Source of the DNA: Corynebacterium lujinxingii
GTDB lineage: Bacteria; Actinomycetota; Actinomycetes; Mycobacteriales; Mycobacteriaceae
Direction: 5' to 3'
Length of the DNA: 64,000 nt
NCBI RefSeq assembly: GCF_014490555.1
Contig: NZ_CP061032.1
Coordinates: 248,001-312,000 of the forward strand
A program made the position numbers and the translations under genes. This document shows positions 27,371 through 36,426 of this stretch, in pieces (the first letter of the stretch is position 1; each line of letters starts with the position of its first letter). The notes beneath the pieces are model-generated. The model was not told where the DNA came from. It made no database searches and worked only from the letters and a program-made list of their open reading frames with translations.

Positions 27371-28363
27371 ATGCTTGTCAACACCACCATGGCGGAGCTG
27401 TCGGACCTGACGTTCCGCACCGCCTTCATCGTGTACATCGTGGCGCTGATTATGTCGTTCATCTACTACGGCCGCGTCACGGCAATCATCGATGCCCGCC
27501 GGGAAGCCCTGGCGGAAAAGAAAGTGTTGGTGGGCGCGGGCGGCCCCGATGTCGTCGATAAGCAATCGCTTCACGACGACCCCGAGTACACCGCGCGCGT
27601 CGCCTCCGCCCGCAAATGGGCCGGCATGACCCAGGCGCTCGTGTGGGTGGGCGTCGCGCTACACGTGGTGGCGTTTGTCACCCGCGGACTCGGCGCGAAG
27701 CGCTTCCCGCTGGGCAACCTGTACGAATACATCCTGTTCATGACCGCCGTGATCATGGTCGTGGCCGCCGTGGTGGTGCAGCGCAAGGGCTGGCAAACCA
27801 TCTGGCCGTGGCTGCTGTTCCCGATGGTTGTCGCGATGTTCTTGAATTCCACCGTGTTCCACATGCAGGCCGCGCCCGTCGTGCCCGCGCTGCAGTCCTA
27901 CTGGCTGCCGGTGCACGTCTCCTCGGTGTCCATCGGCGCGTCCGTGGGTCTGGTCTCCGGTGTGTTCGCGCTTTTGTACCTGCTGCGCATGTGGCAGCCG
28001 CGCGGCGAGGAGCACGGTTTCTTCGGCGCGATCGCACGACCGCTGCCGAGCGCGAAGACACTCGACCAGATCGCCTACAAAACCGCGGTGGTCACCCTGC
28101 CGCTGTTCGGCATCGGCATCGTCTTCGGCGCCATTTGGGCCGAGGTGGCCTGGGGCCGCTTCTGGGGTTGGGACGCGAAGGAAACCGTGTCCATGATCAC
28201 CTGGATCCTCTACGCCGCGTACCTCCACGCCCGCGCCACCGCCGGCTGGAAATCCACCGCGGCGGCCTGGATCAACGTGTTCGCGATGCTGATGACCATC
28301 TTCAACATGACGTACGTGAACACCGTCATTGCCGGCCTGCACTCCTACGCGGGGCTTAACTAG
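27371..28363 (+). CDS. ccsA: CcsA/ResC cytochrome c haem lyase subunit
   Basis: 330 aa with about eight membrane segments and the WWD domain, seen as WGRFWGWDAKETVSMITWIL, which contacts haem. Conserved His residues flank it (LPVHVSSVSIGASVG and YLHARATAGW). Together with ResB it forms the complete System II haem-attachment complex. The start ATG 27371 is 29 bases after resB; the TAG stop shares its last base with the next start GTG (TAGTG). Confidence 0.93.
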   Translation: MLVNTTMAELSDLTFRTAFIVYIVALIMSFIYYGRVTAIIDARREALAEKKVLVGAGGPDVVDKQSLHDDPEYTARVASARKWAGMTQALVWVGVALHVVAFVTRGLGAKRFPLGNLYEYILFMTAVIMVVAAVVVQRKGWQTIWPWLLFPMVVAMFLNSTVFHMQAAPVVPALQSYWLPVHVSSVSIGASVGLVSGVFALLYLLRMWQPRGEEHGFFGAIARPLPSAKTLDQIAYKTAVVTLPLFGIGIVFGAIWAEVAWGRFWGWDAKETVSMITWILYAAYLHARATAGWKSTAAAWINVFAMLMTIFNMTYVNTVIAGLHSYAGLN

Positions 28364-29361
28364 TGAAAGTCCTGATCACGGGTGGGGCCGGCTATATCGG
28401 TTCCACCATCGCGTCGTGTTGCGCGGATGCCGGCATCACCCCGGTGATTCTCGACGACTTCTCCACCGGCCTCCACGTCTTCGGCGAGCGCTTTGAGTGC
28501 TACGAAGGCGACGTGGCCAACGTTGAGCTGCTCGAGCGAGTCTTTACCGACCACCCGGACATCTTCGCCGTGGTGCACTGCGCCGCGAAGATTATCGTGC
28601 CGGAGTCGGTGGAGCAGCCGCTGGACTACTACGACAACAACCTGGGCAAGGCGATCACGCTGCTGCGCGCCATGGACCGGTTCGGGGTGCGGCGGTTCAT
28701 CCTGTCGTCGACGGCTTCGATGTACGAGCCCGGCCCCGACTCCATGGTGGACGAAACCAGCCCCGTCGCCCCGCAAAGCCCCTACGCCGCGTCGAAGTGG
28801 CTGCTGGAGCGCGTGCTTGCCGACGCCTCCTTAACCGGCCGCCTCAACGCCATCGCCCTGCGCTACTTCAACCCGATCGGCGCCGATCCCGCCTTGCGCA
28901 CCGGGCTGCAAAACCCGGCGCCCACCCACGCGCTGGGCAAGATGATCTCCGCGCACGCCGCCGGCGAGCCGTTTACCGTCACCGGCACGGGGTGGCCCAC
29001 CCGCGACGGGTCCGGCCTGCGCGACTACATCCACGTGTGGGACCTCGCCCGCGCGCACGTGGCGTGCCTTGAGCGGTTCGACACCATCTCCACCGGCTAC
29101 GACGTGATCAACCTCGGCACCGGCCGCGGCACCACCGTTTTCGAGCTCGCCGACGCCTTCGGCGAAGCCACCGGCACGCCGCTGACCGTGCGCACCGGCC
29201 CCGCCCGCCCCGGCGACGTCGTCGGCTGCGCCACCCGCACCGACAAGGCGTTATCTGTGCTGGGTTGGAAGGCCGAACTCGACGTTGTCGACGGTGTGCG
29301 CGACTCCCTCGCTTGGTCCGAAAAGCTACCCACGATCTTGGAAGCGGAGGCCTCCCGATGA
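28363..29361 (+). CDS. galE: UDP-glucose 4-epimerase-like SDR
   Basis: 332 aa from GTG 28363. It is an extended short-chain dehydrogenase: TGGAGYIGSTIAS binds NAD, SSTASMYEP supplies Ser/Thr, and SPYAASKWLLE has the YxxxK pair. The LRDYIHVWDLARAHV motif is typical of GalE. It would interconvert UDP-glucose and UDP-galactose for cell-envelope arabinogalactan; related epimerases cannot be excluded. It is coupled to ccsA and to the following HTH gene (ATGA overlap). Confidence 0.88.
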   Translation: MKVLITGGAGYIGSTIASCCADAGITPVILDDFSTGLHVFGERFECYEGDVANVELLERVFTDHPDIFAVVHCAAKIIVPESVEQPLDYYDNNLGKAITLLRAMDRFGVRRFILSSTASMYEPGPDSMVDETSPVAPQSPYAASKWLLERVLADASLTGRLNAIALRYFNPIGADPALRTGLQNPAPTHALGKMISAHAAGEPFTVTGTGWPTRDGSGLRDYIHVWDLARAHVACLERFDTISTGYDVINLGTGRGTTVFELADAFGEATGTPLTVRTGPARPGDVVGCATRTDKALSVLGWKAELDVVDGVRDSLAWSEKLPTILEAEASR

Positions 29362-29618
29362 GCGGCCCACAGCGCAAACCCCGCCACAAGCAGGGCAAAC
29401 CGGCCAGCGACGACCCGGTGCTCATCGCGCTCGGCGAGCAGATTGCCTCCCGACGACGCGACACCGACCGTCTCCAACAAGAAGTCGCCGATACCGCCGG
29501 GGTGTCCCGCTCGACACTGCACACCATTGAGCACGGCGGGGCAGGGGTGCGCTGGGAAAAAGTCGTCGCCGTGGCCAACACCTTGGGGCTGAAGGTCGTC
29601 CTGGAGGCCGATTCCTGA
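29358..29618 (+). CDS. XRE-family HTH protein, HipB-like
   Basis: 86 aa from ATG 29358, which overlaps the galE stop by 4 bases. A basic ~20-residue N-terminus precedes one Cro/C1-type HTH (LGEQIASRRRDTDRLQQEVA, then GVSRSTLHTIEHG) and a C-terminal strand LKVVLEAD that in HipB proteins forms the dimer sheet. No hipA toxin follows, so it is an orphan antitoxin-like regulator. A 7-7 dyad at 29666–29686 lies just downstream. Confidence 0.82.
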   Translation: MSGPQRKPRHKQGKPASDDPVLIALGEQIASRRRDTDRLQQEVADTAGVSRSTLHTIEHGGAGVRWEKVVAVANTLGLKVVLEADS

Positions 29619-29665
29619 CACTTTCCGCCGGAATCCGCCAATCGGCCCCTAAATCCCCAGGACAA

Positions 29666-29686
29666 TGACACATTCGCTTTGTGTCA
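29666..29686. promoter_or_regulatory. TGACACA/TGTGTCA dyad
   Basis: A perfect inverted repeat of 7 bases, TGACACA (29666–29672) and TGTGTCA (29680–29686), with a 7-base spacer. It lies 47 bases after the stop of the XRE gene. It could be an operator or a weak hairpin; there is no T-run. Confidence 0.35.
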
Positions 29687-29718
29687 AGTGGTTTGTCAGC
29701 GTACGGGGCGGTCACGCT

Positions 29719-29840
29719 AAAAAGTTCCACACCGGCGCCGGAAAGCGGGAACTATTTTGCCTCCGGTCCACGCCGAACTGGGGAAATCACACCAGGTCGC
29801 CCCGCTGAATTCAAGAAAGTTCCCGGCCGGGGAACTTTTT
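29719..29840. repeat. Double-hairpin repeat, copy B
   Basis: Second copy of the element at 21356. The first dyad is AAAAAGTTCC…GGAACTATTTTG (29719–29758), the second AAGAAAGTTCCCGGCCGGGG then AACTTTTT (29813–29840). The 65-base interval between the two dyads and the CTGGGGAAA linker are the same as in copy A. It again lies between convergent genes. Confidence 0.8.
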
Positions 29841-29867
29841 GCGCTGGAAGGGGTCGGGAGAGGCGCC

Positions 29868-30146
29868 CTAGTCCAGTTCCCCGCGGCGCCGGCGTCGTTC
29901 CTCATCCTCCCGGCGCTTGCGCTCGGCCTCTTCGCGCGCGCGGCGCTCCTTGAACCGGTTCTTCTCGATGTTCCAGAGGAATTCCTCGTCGTCGTCAGGG
30001 CCCTTGATCACCGGCTTCTGGGACTCTTGCACCCCGCGCTGGGTGCCGTAGCGCTGCGCGGAACCGGGGCCGAAGGCGCGCCACATGAGCACGGCGGCCA
30101 GGATGATTAAAGCGAGGAGAAGTAGTCGTCCCATGGTTTTAAACAT
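29868..30146 (-). CDS. Small membrane-anchored protein with Arg/Glu-rich coiled tail
   Basis: 92 aa from ATG 30146 (MFKTMGRLLLLALIILAAVL); ATG 30134 is an alternative. One membrane helix at the N-terminus is followed by a charged segment, then FLWNIEKNRFKERRAREEAE and a run of Glu/Arg up to the end, a likely single long helix. No family recognised. The gene is divergent from the DUF4229-like gene with a 27-bp gap. Confidence 0.7.
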   Translation of the reverse strand: MFKTMGRLLLLALIILAAVLMWRAFGPGSAQRYGTQRGVQESQKPVIKGPDDDEEFLWNIEKNRFKERRAREEAERKRREDEERRRRRGELD

Positions 30147-30173
30147 ACTAATGCGCCGGTTAGGGTTAGCCAT

Positions 30174-30485
30174 GTGAATGAGGAAACTTCTCCGCAGGTG
30201 GATGCCCAGGCGAAGTCGCGGGCGACGAAAGCGGTCGCGATCTACGGCCTGTACCGTCTGCTGCTGTTTATTGGGCTGACTGTGGTGATCCAGGGGTTCG
30301 CCATGCTGATCGGTGCGCCGGTGCCGGTGATTATGTCTGCGCTGTTGGCGTTGATTGTGGCGTTCCCGCTGTCGATGCTGGTATTCAAGCGCCGCCGCAT
30401 CGAGGCGAACGAGGCGGTGGCAGAGCTCAAGCGCCAACGCGACCAGCGCAAGGATTGGATCCAAAGCGAGCTCGCGGAGCGGTAG
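30174..30485 (+). CDS. DUF4229-like small membrane protein
   Basis: 103 aa from GTG 30174. Two membrane helices (LYRLLLFIGLTVVIQGFAML and VPVIMSALLALIVAFPLSML) are followed by KRRRIEANEAVAELKRQRD, a helical cytoplasmic tail. This arrangement matches the actinobacterial DUF4229 family, function unknown. It converges on the sugar transporter genes with 14 bp between stops. Confidence 0.75.
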   Translation: MNEETSPQVDAQAKSRATKAVAIYGLYRLLLFIGLTVVIQGFAMLIGAPVPVIMSALLALIVAFPLSMLVFKRRRIEANEAVAELKRQRDQRKDWIQSELAER

Positions 30486-30499
30486 TGCTTGACGACGAG

Positions 30500-31261
30500 C
30501 TACCGCCGGCCCAACTCGTGACTTAAGGCCTCCAGTTCGCCGCCGCCGGCCATTTGGTGGGTCAATTCCTCGAGGGTGACGTCGGCACGCGGGGCATCGA
30601 GCTCCTGGCGGCCGAGTTTCAAGATGGTGAAGTGGTCGCCCACCAGGTAGGCGTGGTGGGGGTTGTGGGTGACCAACACGACGGCGATGCCCCGGTCGCG
30701 CGCGGCGGCGACGAAGCGCAGGACCACGCCGGATTGTTTTACGCCAAGCGCCGCGGTTGGCTCGTCGAGGATGAGCACCCGGGCGCCGAAGTAGACGGCG
30801 CGGGCAATGGCGACGACTTGGCGCTGGCCGCCGGAGAGGTTGCCGGCATCGACGTCCACGTCGGGGATGTCGATGCCCATCTCGCGCAGTTGTTCGGCGC
30901 AGATCCGCTTCATCTCGTCCTCGCGCAGCCTGCCGAACCGGCCGGTGAGTTCCTGCCCGAGGAAGAAGTTGCGCCAGACGCTTAGCTCGTCGACGATCGC
31001 GAGGGTCTGGTGCACGGTAGCGATCCCGGCGTCGATGGCGTCGCGGGGGGTGGTGAAGGTGGTGGGGGAGTCGTCGATAAGCAACTCGCCCGAGGTGGGC
31101 TGGTGCAGGCCGGCAAGGATTTTGATCAGGGTGGATTTGCCGGCGCCATTGTCGCCGAGCACGCAGGTGACTTCCCCTTCGCGCACGGTGAGGTTGACCC
31201 CGCGCAGGGCGTTGAAGCTGCCGTAGGACTTGGTGATGTCGCGAAGTTGGATGACGGCCAC
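30500..31261 (-). CDS. Sugar ABC transporter ATP-binding protein (FrcA-like)
   Basis: 253 aa from GTG 31261. Walker A GDNGAGKST, signature LSGGQRQVVAIARA, Walker B VLILDEPTAAL and the switch His in VLVTHNPHHAY are complete. It has one nucleotide-binding domain, unlike the double RbsA type, as in fructose/ribose-type FrcA systems. It energises the permease encoded directly upstream; their stop and start overlap (TAGTG). Confidence 0.9.
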   Translation of the reverse strand: MAVIQLRDITKSYGSFNALRGVNLTVREGEVTCVLGDNGAGKSTLIKILAGLHQPTSGELLIDDSPTTFTTPRDAIDAGIATVHQTLAIVDELSVWRNFFLGQELTGRFGRLREDEMKRICAEQLREMGIDIPDVDVDAGNLSGGQRQVVAIARAVYFGARVLILDEPTAALGVKQSGVVLRFVAAARDRGIAVVLVTHNPHHAYLVGDHFTILKLGRQELDAPRADVTLEELTHQMAGGGELEALSHELGRR

Positions 31262-32301
31262 TAGCGCCCCTTAGTGAATTTGGCGAAGGACGTGTTGGTG
31301 AACACGGCGACGAGCAGCGTCGCACCGAGGAAGAACTTGAACCAGTCTGGGTTCCAGCCGGCGTAGACGATGCCTTGGTTGGTTAGGCCGAAGATCAGCG
31401 CGCCGATGGCGGTGCCGATCGCGGTGCCACGCCCGCCCGTCATGGCGCAGCCTCCGATGACCGCGGCGATGATGTAGAGGAACTCGTTGCCCACGCCTTG
31501 GCCGGCCTGGATGGAGTCGAACGCGAACAGCGTGTGCATGCCTACGAACCACGCGGCGAAGCCGACGCCCATGAACAGCAGGATCTTCACGCGGCGCACG
31601 GGCACGCCGACGGCGCGGGCTGCGTCCTGGTCGCCGCCGACTGCGGTGATCCAGTTGCCCAGTTTGGTGCGGAAGAGCACGTAGGAGGCGACGGCGACGA
31701 ACAGAATCCACCACAGCACCGTGACGTTGAAGGTCACCCCGCCGATGGTGAAGGTGCCGGCGAACACGGCGTGGGCCGAGGGGAAGCCTTCCATGTCGGC
31801 GATGGTGGGGGTAGCCACCTGGCCGGTGACGAGTTTGGTCACCGCGAGGTTTAACCCCTGCAGCATGAGGAAAGCCGCCAGGGTGATCAGAAATGAGTCG
31901 ATGCCGGTGCGGGTGACTAAAAAGCCGTTGACCGCGCCGATCGCAAGCGATATGCCGAGTGCTAGAAACGCACCGACCCACGAGTTGAGGTGCAGGTTGT
32001 AGTTCAGCATCGTCGCGGCGAGCGCGGCGGTGGTCACTGACACGCCGGAGGAGAGGTCGAACTCCCCGCCGATCATGAGCAGCCCCACGGCGAGCGCGAC
32101 GATGCCGAGCGTCGACGACGCATACAGGGTGGTCGAAAACGCCTCGAAGGAGCGGAACGCAGGAGCGACGACGAGGAAGAACGCGAAGATGGCGATGAAG
32201 CCGAGCAGGGACGCGAATTCGGGCCGGCGGATAAGTTTCGCCAGCCCGGTGTGGGTGCGCAGCCGGTCGTCGCCGGAGGGCTCAGTGACCGTACTACTCA
32301 T
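31261..32301 (-). CDS. Sugar ABC transporter permease (RbsC/FrcC family)
   Basis: 346 aa from ATG 32301, which overlaps the stop of the binding-protein gene by 4 bases. About ten membrane segments of the BPD_transp_2 family, with the loop NFLVTRTGIDSFLITLAAFLML-type region (seen as GFLVTRTGIDSFLITLAAF) and GCAMTGGRGTAIGTAIGA. It forms the channel of a pentose/hexose importer. Confidence 0.9.
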   Translation of the reverse strand: MSSTVTEPSGDDRLRTHTGLAKLIRRPEFASLLGFIAIFAFFLVVAPAFRSFEAFSTTLYASSTLGIVALAVGLLMIGGEFDLSSGVSVTTAALAATMLNYNLHLNSWVGAFLALGISLAIGAVNGFLVTRTGIDSFLITLAAFLMLQGLNLAVTKLVTGQVATPTIADMEGFPSAHAVFAGTFTIGGVTFNVTVLWWILFVAVASYVLFRTKLGNWITAVGGDQDAARAVGVPVRRVKILLFMGVGFAAWFVGMHTLFAFDSIQAGQGVGNEFLYIIAAVIGGCAMTGGRGTAIGTAIGALIFGLTNQGIVYAGWNPDWFKFFLGATLLVAVFTNTSFAKFTKGR

Positions 32302-33287
32302 CGCATACCTGCCTTCGCGGCTTCTTCGATTGTGTCCACGTTGGTCTGATCCACGAAGGACGGGCCCGTGTACACCGGGCGTCCGCCACCCAAGGTAGCG
32401 CCGTTGCGTTTCGCCAGCCACAGGGAGTCCACTGCGAGGTAGCCCTGCAGATACGGCTGCTGGTCCACAGCCCACGCGACGCGGCCGTCGGAGATCGCAT
32501 CGACGAGCTCGGCGTTGGTGTCAAAGGTGGCGACCTGCGCCTCGGAGCCGGATTGTTGCACCGACTCCACCGCGCGCATGGCCACCGGCGCCTGCAGGGC
32601 GAAGACGGTGTCGAAGCCGCGATCCTGCGACAGCTTCGACGTGATGGTGGACTGCACCGAGGTGAGATCCTGGCCGTTAACGTAGAGCAGATCCACCTCG
32701 CCGCCTAGGCCCTCGCGCACGCCGGCGCAGCGCGCCTCCTGCGAGGAGTTGCCCTGCTCGTGGACGACGCACAGCACGCGCTTGTTGCCCTCGTCCTTCA
32801 ACCGTTCGCCAGCTGCGCGGCCGGCCACAGTCTCGTCCTGGCCGAAAAAGCCGGTCATGCCGTAGTCCTGGTAGGCGGTCATGCCGGCGTTCAAGCCCAC
32901 GACAGGAATGCCGTGGTTGACGGCGTTTTGCGCGGCGGGTCCGATGGCCTCGGCGTTCGGCATGGTCACAGCGATGCCGTCCACGCCGGCGTCGACGGCG
33001 GAGCGGATGAAGTTGGCCTGGTTGGGTGCCTGCGGGTCGGAGGAGTAGCGCAGCTCGATGTTGTCTTTCTTCGCTGCGTCTTCGGCGCCCTTGCGCACGA
33101 GGTCCCAGTAGGTATCGCCGGGGGCGCCGTGGGTGACCATGGCCACGACGTATCGCGGGGTGTCCACGCCGCCGGCGGTGGCACCCCCGCCCTCACTCCG
33201 GGGCGCCCCGCCTGTCGACGAGCATCCGCCCAACACCGCTGCAACAAGGCATAACGCCGAAACGGCTGCCTTCCTGGACTTCTTCAT
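32298..33287 (-). CDS. Sugar ABC transporter substrate-binding lipoprotein
   Basis: 329 aa from ATG 33287. The signal peptide MKKSRKAAVSALCLVAAVLG ends at a lipobox with Cys about 21 (LGGC). The mature protein is a periplasmic-binding type 1 fold (VAMVTHGAPGDTYWDLVRKG; VDGIAVTMPNAEAIG), as in RbsB/FrcB. Substrate specificity cannot be read from sequence. No sugar kinase or isomerase is adjacent, so the transporter stands alone. Confidence 0.9.
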   Translation of the reverse strand: MKKSRKAAVSALCLVAAVLGGCSSTGGAPRSEGGGATAGGVDTPRYVVAMVTHGAPGDTYWDLVRKGAEDAAKKDNIELRYSSDPQAPNQANFIRSAVDAGVDGIAVTMPNAEAIGPAAQNAVNHGIPVVGLNAGMTAYQDYGMTGFFGQDETVAGRAAGERLKDEGNKRVLCVVHEQGNSSQEARCAGVREGLGGEVDLLYVNGQDLTSVQSTITSKLSQDRGFDTVFALQAPVAMRAVESVQQSGSEAQVATFDTNAELVDAISDGRVAWAVDQQPYLQGYLAVDSLWLAKRNGATLGGGRPVYTGPSFVDQTNVDTIEEAAKAGMR

Positions 33288-33378
33288 TGCCAAAGTGTGA
33301 ACCACCGCACTCGGGTGCGTCAAGCGGACTAGACGTATTGACCGGAGACGTTAATTGGCCGAGATCCGCCACGCTGGG

Positions 33379-33384
33379 TAAACT
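33379..33384 (+). promoter_or_regulatory. Putative −10 of the resistance cassette
   Basis: TAAACT in the context GGGTAAACT lies 7–8 bases before the A of the leader-peptide ATG, so transcription could begin at or next to that codon, giving a leaderless leader peptide. TTGACC (33338–33343) is upstream but too far for a standard −35; no consensus −35 is evident, as is common in actinobacteria and for activator-dependent promoters. Confidence 0.4.
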
Positions 33385-33391
33385 CTGCCTC

Positions 33392-33436
33392 ATGTACTCA
33401 GGCATCGCTTCCATGAAGCTGCGTTCCGCCCGCTGA
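33392..33436 (+). CDS. 14-residue regulatory leader peptide (MYSGIASMKLRSAR)
   Basis: A tiny frame, ATG 33392 to TGA 33434–33436, 99 bases upstream of the ABC-F gene. Residues 9–11 are K-L-R, a basic-X-basic (+X+) motif preceded by Met, like the macrolide-dependent arrest motif of ErmD-type leaders. Its 3' end contains CCGCCC (33426–33431), which can pair with GGGCGG (33487–33492), while GCCGGGC (33484–33490) can instead pair with GCCCGGC (33505–33511). A ribosome stalled at the motif would block the first pairing. The arrangement is that of a drug-inducible attenuator. Expression is inferred, not shown. Confidence 0.6.
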   Translation: MYSGIASMKLRSAR

Positions 33437-33511
33437 CGGCGGCGGGACCCCTTCTGATCTCTCGTCTGCCGTCCTGGCCATCTGCCGGGCGGTCATTTGA
33501 TGCTGCCCGGC
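33435..33511 (+). promoter_or_regulatory. Attenuator-like hairpins before the ABC-F gene
   Basis: GACGGC (33435–33440) can pair with GCCGTC (33468–33473), and GCCGGGC (33484–33490) with GCCCGGC (33505–33511). The second stem ends 24 bases before the ABC-F start and may hide or expose its ribosome site (GAGCTGAGAG). Neither stem is followed by a T-run, so control could be translational rather than by termination. Confidence 0.45.
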
Positions 33512-33535
33512 TCCATGACGAGCTGAGAGTACGAA

Positions 33536-35188
33536 ATGCCAATCACACCAACCTTGCGGTCATGTGTGTGGAACGGAACGCCCCGCGGGCCAGTCGCACA
33601 CATCCGTGCCGAATCAATCCACATCACCTTGGGAGACAGGCACCTCCTGAACGGGCTGGATGTCACCGTCTCCGCCGGCTCACGCCTGGCGATCGTCGGC
33701 GACAACGGCCGTGGTAAGACCACCTTGCTCCATATCTTGGCGGGGCTCCTGACCCCTGACTCGGGAGTAGTGACCCAGATGGGTTCCCTCGTCCTGGTCA
33801 AGCAGGACATGCCCACTGAAGGCAACCGCACCGTCGGCGATCTCATCGCCGAAGCGACAGCTCCCTCCAGGGCTGCACTTGAGGCACTCGACGTGGCGAG
33901 CGCAGCACTCGCCGCAGGAAACGACGCGGCCGATGCCTATTCCGCAGCGCTCGAGACCGCCACGCTATTGGATGCCTGGGATGCAGAAAGGCGCGTGGAC
34001 ATCGCACTTGCAGGCCTTGACGCTTGCAGCGACCGCGCTCGCATACTGTCGACCTTGTCGGTCGGGCAACGGTACCGGGTCCGGCTTGCCGTCGCACTTG
34101 GATCGACCCCTGACCTGCTCCTGCTGGACGAGCCCACGAACCACCTCGACGCTGCAGGACTGTCCTTCCTAACCGAACGACTGCGTGATCACCCCGGTGG
34201 CCTGGCTCTGGTCAGTCACGACCGCGCTCTGCTGCGTGATGTGGCGACTACCTTCCTGGATCTCGACCCGACCCGAGATGGCGTGCCGCGAACCTACTCG
34301 GGCGGCTACCAAGGCTGGATTGAAGGCCGCCGACGAGAACGCCTCGTGTGGGAACAGGACCACGCCGCCCAGGTCGCCCGGCACAATGAACTGACACGCG
34401 CTGCAGCCGAGGCACGCTCCCGCCTGTCTCAGGGGGGATGGAGACCTGACAAGGGCACAGGCAAGCACCAACGCGCCACACGCGCTGCTGGAGTGGTCCA
34501 AGCCTTCAACCGACGTATAGAAGACCTGAAACGTCATGAGATCGACGTGCCGGCACCGCCACTGCGTCTAGCGTGGCCCGCCTCGACAACTCGTGCCGGG
34601 CAGAGCATCATGAACGCCACCGAAGTTACTGTGAAGGACCGGTTGGACACTCCGGTGTCGGTTGACGTGAACGGCGGTGACCGGTTGGTGGTCACCGGAC
34701 CAAACGGCGCGGGAAAGTCCACCTTGTTGGCAGTTCTTGCACAGCGTCTGGCCCCCACCACGGGACATGTGCGAGTGAACCCGAGAGCACGCATCACTCT
34801 GCTGTCTCAAGAGGTCTCCGACTGGGATCACTCCAGCCCCGCACACGAGTTCTACGAGGCGTACCTAACCAAGCTGGGCCGCCGATCTCAGGCGCCTACT
34901 CTCGGCTCGCTCGGGCTGCTCGAGGCCTCTGCAACCAACACGCCCGTGGGGCGCCTGTCGCAAGGACAGCAACGCCGACTTCACCTGGCCATGTGTCTGG
35001 CACAGGACCCAGACCTGCTGCTCCTGGACGAACCCACCAATCATCTGTCATCGAACCTCGTCGACGACATCACCACCGAGCTCCAACAGGCCTCCTGCGC
35101 GGTGATCGTCGCCACCCATGACCGGCAGATGCTCCACGACTTTTCCGACTGGCCCCATCTGAACCTTGACTTGAAGGACATGCCATGA
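33536..35188 (+). CDS. ABC-F ribosomal protection protein (antibiotic resistance type)
   Basis: 550 aa from ATG 33536; the first ~20 residues are atypical, so a start at GTG 33569 is possible. Two nucleotide-binding domains and no membrane segment: Walker [10 protein letters not shown] and GPNGAGKST, signatures [12 protein letters not shown] and [13 protein letters not shown], and DEPTNHL twice. The inter-domain linker contains [20 protein letters not shown], a hallmark of the actinomycete group that includes TlrC, CarA and LmrC self-resistance proteins. These bind the ribosome and dislodge macrolides, lincosamides or related drugs. It overlaps the MFS gene by 4 bases and is preceded by the leader peptide. 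Codon use is less GC3-extreme than in the flanking genes, consistent with transfer. Confidence 0.9.
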   Translation: MPITPTLRSCVWNGTPRGPVAHIRAESIHITLGDRHLLNGLDVTVSAGSRLAIVGDNGRGKTTLLHILAGLLTPDSGVVTQMGSLVLVKQDMPTEGNRTVGDLIAEATAPSRAALEALDVASAALAAGNDAADAYSAALETATLLDAWDAERRVDIALAGLDACSDRARILSTLSVGQRYRVRLAVALGSTPDLLLLDEPTNHLDAAGLSFLTERLRDHPGGLALVSHDRALLRDVATTFLDLDPTRDGVPRTYSGGYQGWIEGRRRERLVWEQDHAAQVARHNELTRAAAEARSRLSQGGWRPDKGTGKHQRATRAAGVVQAFNRRIEDLKRHEIDVPAPPLRLAWPASTTRAGQSIMNATEVTVKDRLDTPVSVDVNGGDRLVVTGPNGAGKSTLLAVLAQRLAPTTGHVRVNPRARITLLSQEVSDWDHSSPAHEFYEAYLTKLGRRSQAPTLGSLGLLEASATNTPVGRLSQGQQRRLHLAMCLAQDPDLLLLDEPTNHLSSNLVDDITTELQQASCAVIVATHDRQMLHDFSDWPHLNLDLKDMP

Positions 35189-36426
35189 ACCCGCTTCACC
35201 CCTTGACCATCCCCACGTACCGCCAGTTGTTCGCAGCGATGGTGCTGACCATCTTCGCCCAGGGCGCCTGGGCCCTCTACCTGACCATGCAGACCCTCGA
35301 CCTGGGCGCCACGCCAGCCACCTTGTCGGGTGTCGTGGCCTGGAGCGGCATCGGCCTGCTTGCGGGATCCCTCCCAGCTGGCGTAATTGCCGACCGGTTC
35401 CCCAACAAATCCGTCATCGTGGGTGTGCTCGCCCTGAATCTCGCCATCGCGACCGCGACGTCCACAGCAGCAATCCTCGACTTTGTCACCTTCTGGATGC
35501 TCGCGGTCTCCGCGTTCATCAGTGGCGCTTCAACCGCCTTCTTCTTCCCCGCCTACACGGCACTGGTGCCAGTCCTGGTGGATAGCGACGATCTCATGGC
35601 CGTCAACGGCCTCGAAGGCGCCACCCGTCCCTTGGTCGGGCAGGCACTTGCGCCCGCTGTCGTCGGAGCGCTCATCGGCGCAAGCATGCCCGCCGCTGGC
35701 GGGTACCTCATCGCAGCAGCAATCGGACTTGGCCTGCTCGCGGCCCTGCGGCTTCCCACCCCCACCCGCGCCGAAACGGAGGCCGATGCCGACGCTGCGG
35801 CCGACTCACCGATCACCGATCTGCTCGATGGCTTCCGCTATGTTTCCCGCACACGCTGGGTTCGCTCCAGTGTCCTGTTCGCGGCCGTCATGGGACTGGT
35901 CGTGACCGGACCACTCGAAGTCCTCCTACCCGCTCTTATGCGCTCCTCGCATGACAATGGACCTGCCCTCTACGGGGCCGTCCTGGCTGCCCTCGGCGCG
36001 GGCGGGTTGGTGGGCTCCCTGCTGGCGGGGTCGTGGCGCACACCGGAACGCTTCCTGCCCGCAATGGTCGGCGTCTGGGCGCTCGGATGTCTGCCCTTGT
36101 CCATCCCGGCGCTCACCAGCAATCCGTGGGCCATCGGTGCAGGACTCGCGTTCTACGGGGCGCTGATCGGGATCGGGATGGTCATCTGGGGAACAGTGCT
36201 TCAAGAGCACGTCCCCTTGGAGGTGCTCGGCAGGGTCGCCAGCCTCGACTTCTTCATTTCCATCGCCTTCATGCCTCTGTCCATCGCCCTCACCGGACTC
36301 TTCAGCCGCTTCATCGACTCCAGAACTCTGTTCATCACCGCCGGCCTGGTGCCACTGGCCACGGCAGCACTGCTCCTAGCCCTGGGTCAACTCAAGATGC
36401 CACAGAAGACGCTGGCCGAGGCATGA
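35185..36426 (+). CDS. MFS efflux transporter (macrolide-efflux/EntS-like)
   Basis: 413 aa with about 12 membrane helices and the MFS loop motif in [15 protein letters not shown]. The N-terminus [20 protein letters not shown] and the region [20 protein letters not shown] resemble the Mef/EntS drug-efflux group. It is translationally coupled to the ABC-F gene by an ATGA overlap. An ABC-F protein with an MFS pump behind a leader peptide recalls the mef–msr macrolide pairs of Gram-positive cocci, but with the order reversed. Confidence 0.87.
   Translation: MNPLHPLTIPTYRQLFAAMVLTIFAQGAWALYLTMQTLDLGATPATLSGVVAWSGIGLLAGSLPAGVIADRFPNKSVIVGVLALNLAIATATSTAAILDFVTFWMLAVSAFISGASTAFFFPAYTALVPVLVDSDDLMAVNGLEGATRPLVGQALAPAVVGALIGASMPAAGGYLIAAAIGLGLLAALRLPTPTRAETEADADAAADSPITDLLDGFRYVSRTRWVRSSVLFAAVMGLVVTGPLEVLLPALMRSSHDNGPALYGAVLAALGAGGLVGSLLAGSWRTPERFLPAMVGVWALGCLPLSIPALTSNPWAIGAGLAFYGALIGIGMVIWGTVLQEHVPLEVLGRVASLDFFISIAFMPLSIALTGLFSRFIDSRTLFITAGLVPLATAALLLALGQLKMPQKTLAEA

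Noticed and set aside
30156..30175. GGTTAGGGTTAGCC resembling a DtxR box upstream of the DUF4229-like gene
   Set aside because: One half has an extra G and the other half lacks the AACCTAA arm, so it does not fit the 19-bp DtxR consensus.
29868..31325. 485-codon minus-strand frame
   Set aside because: Only its last ~92 codons (from ATG 30146) look like a protein; the rest is a shadow of the ATP-binding protein gene and the DUF4229-like gene.
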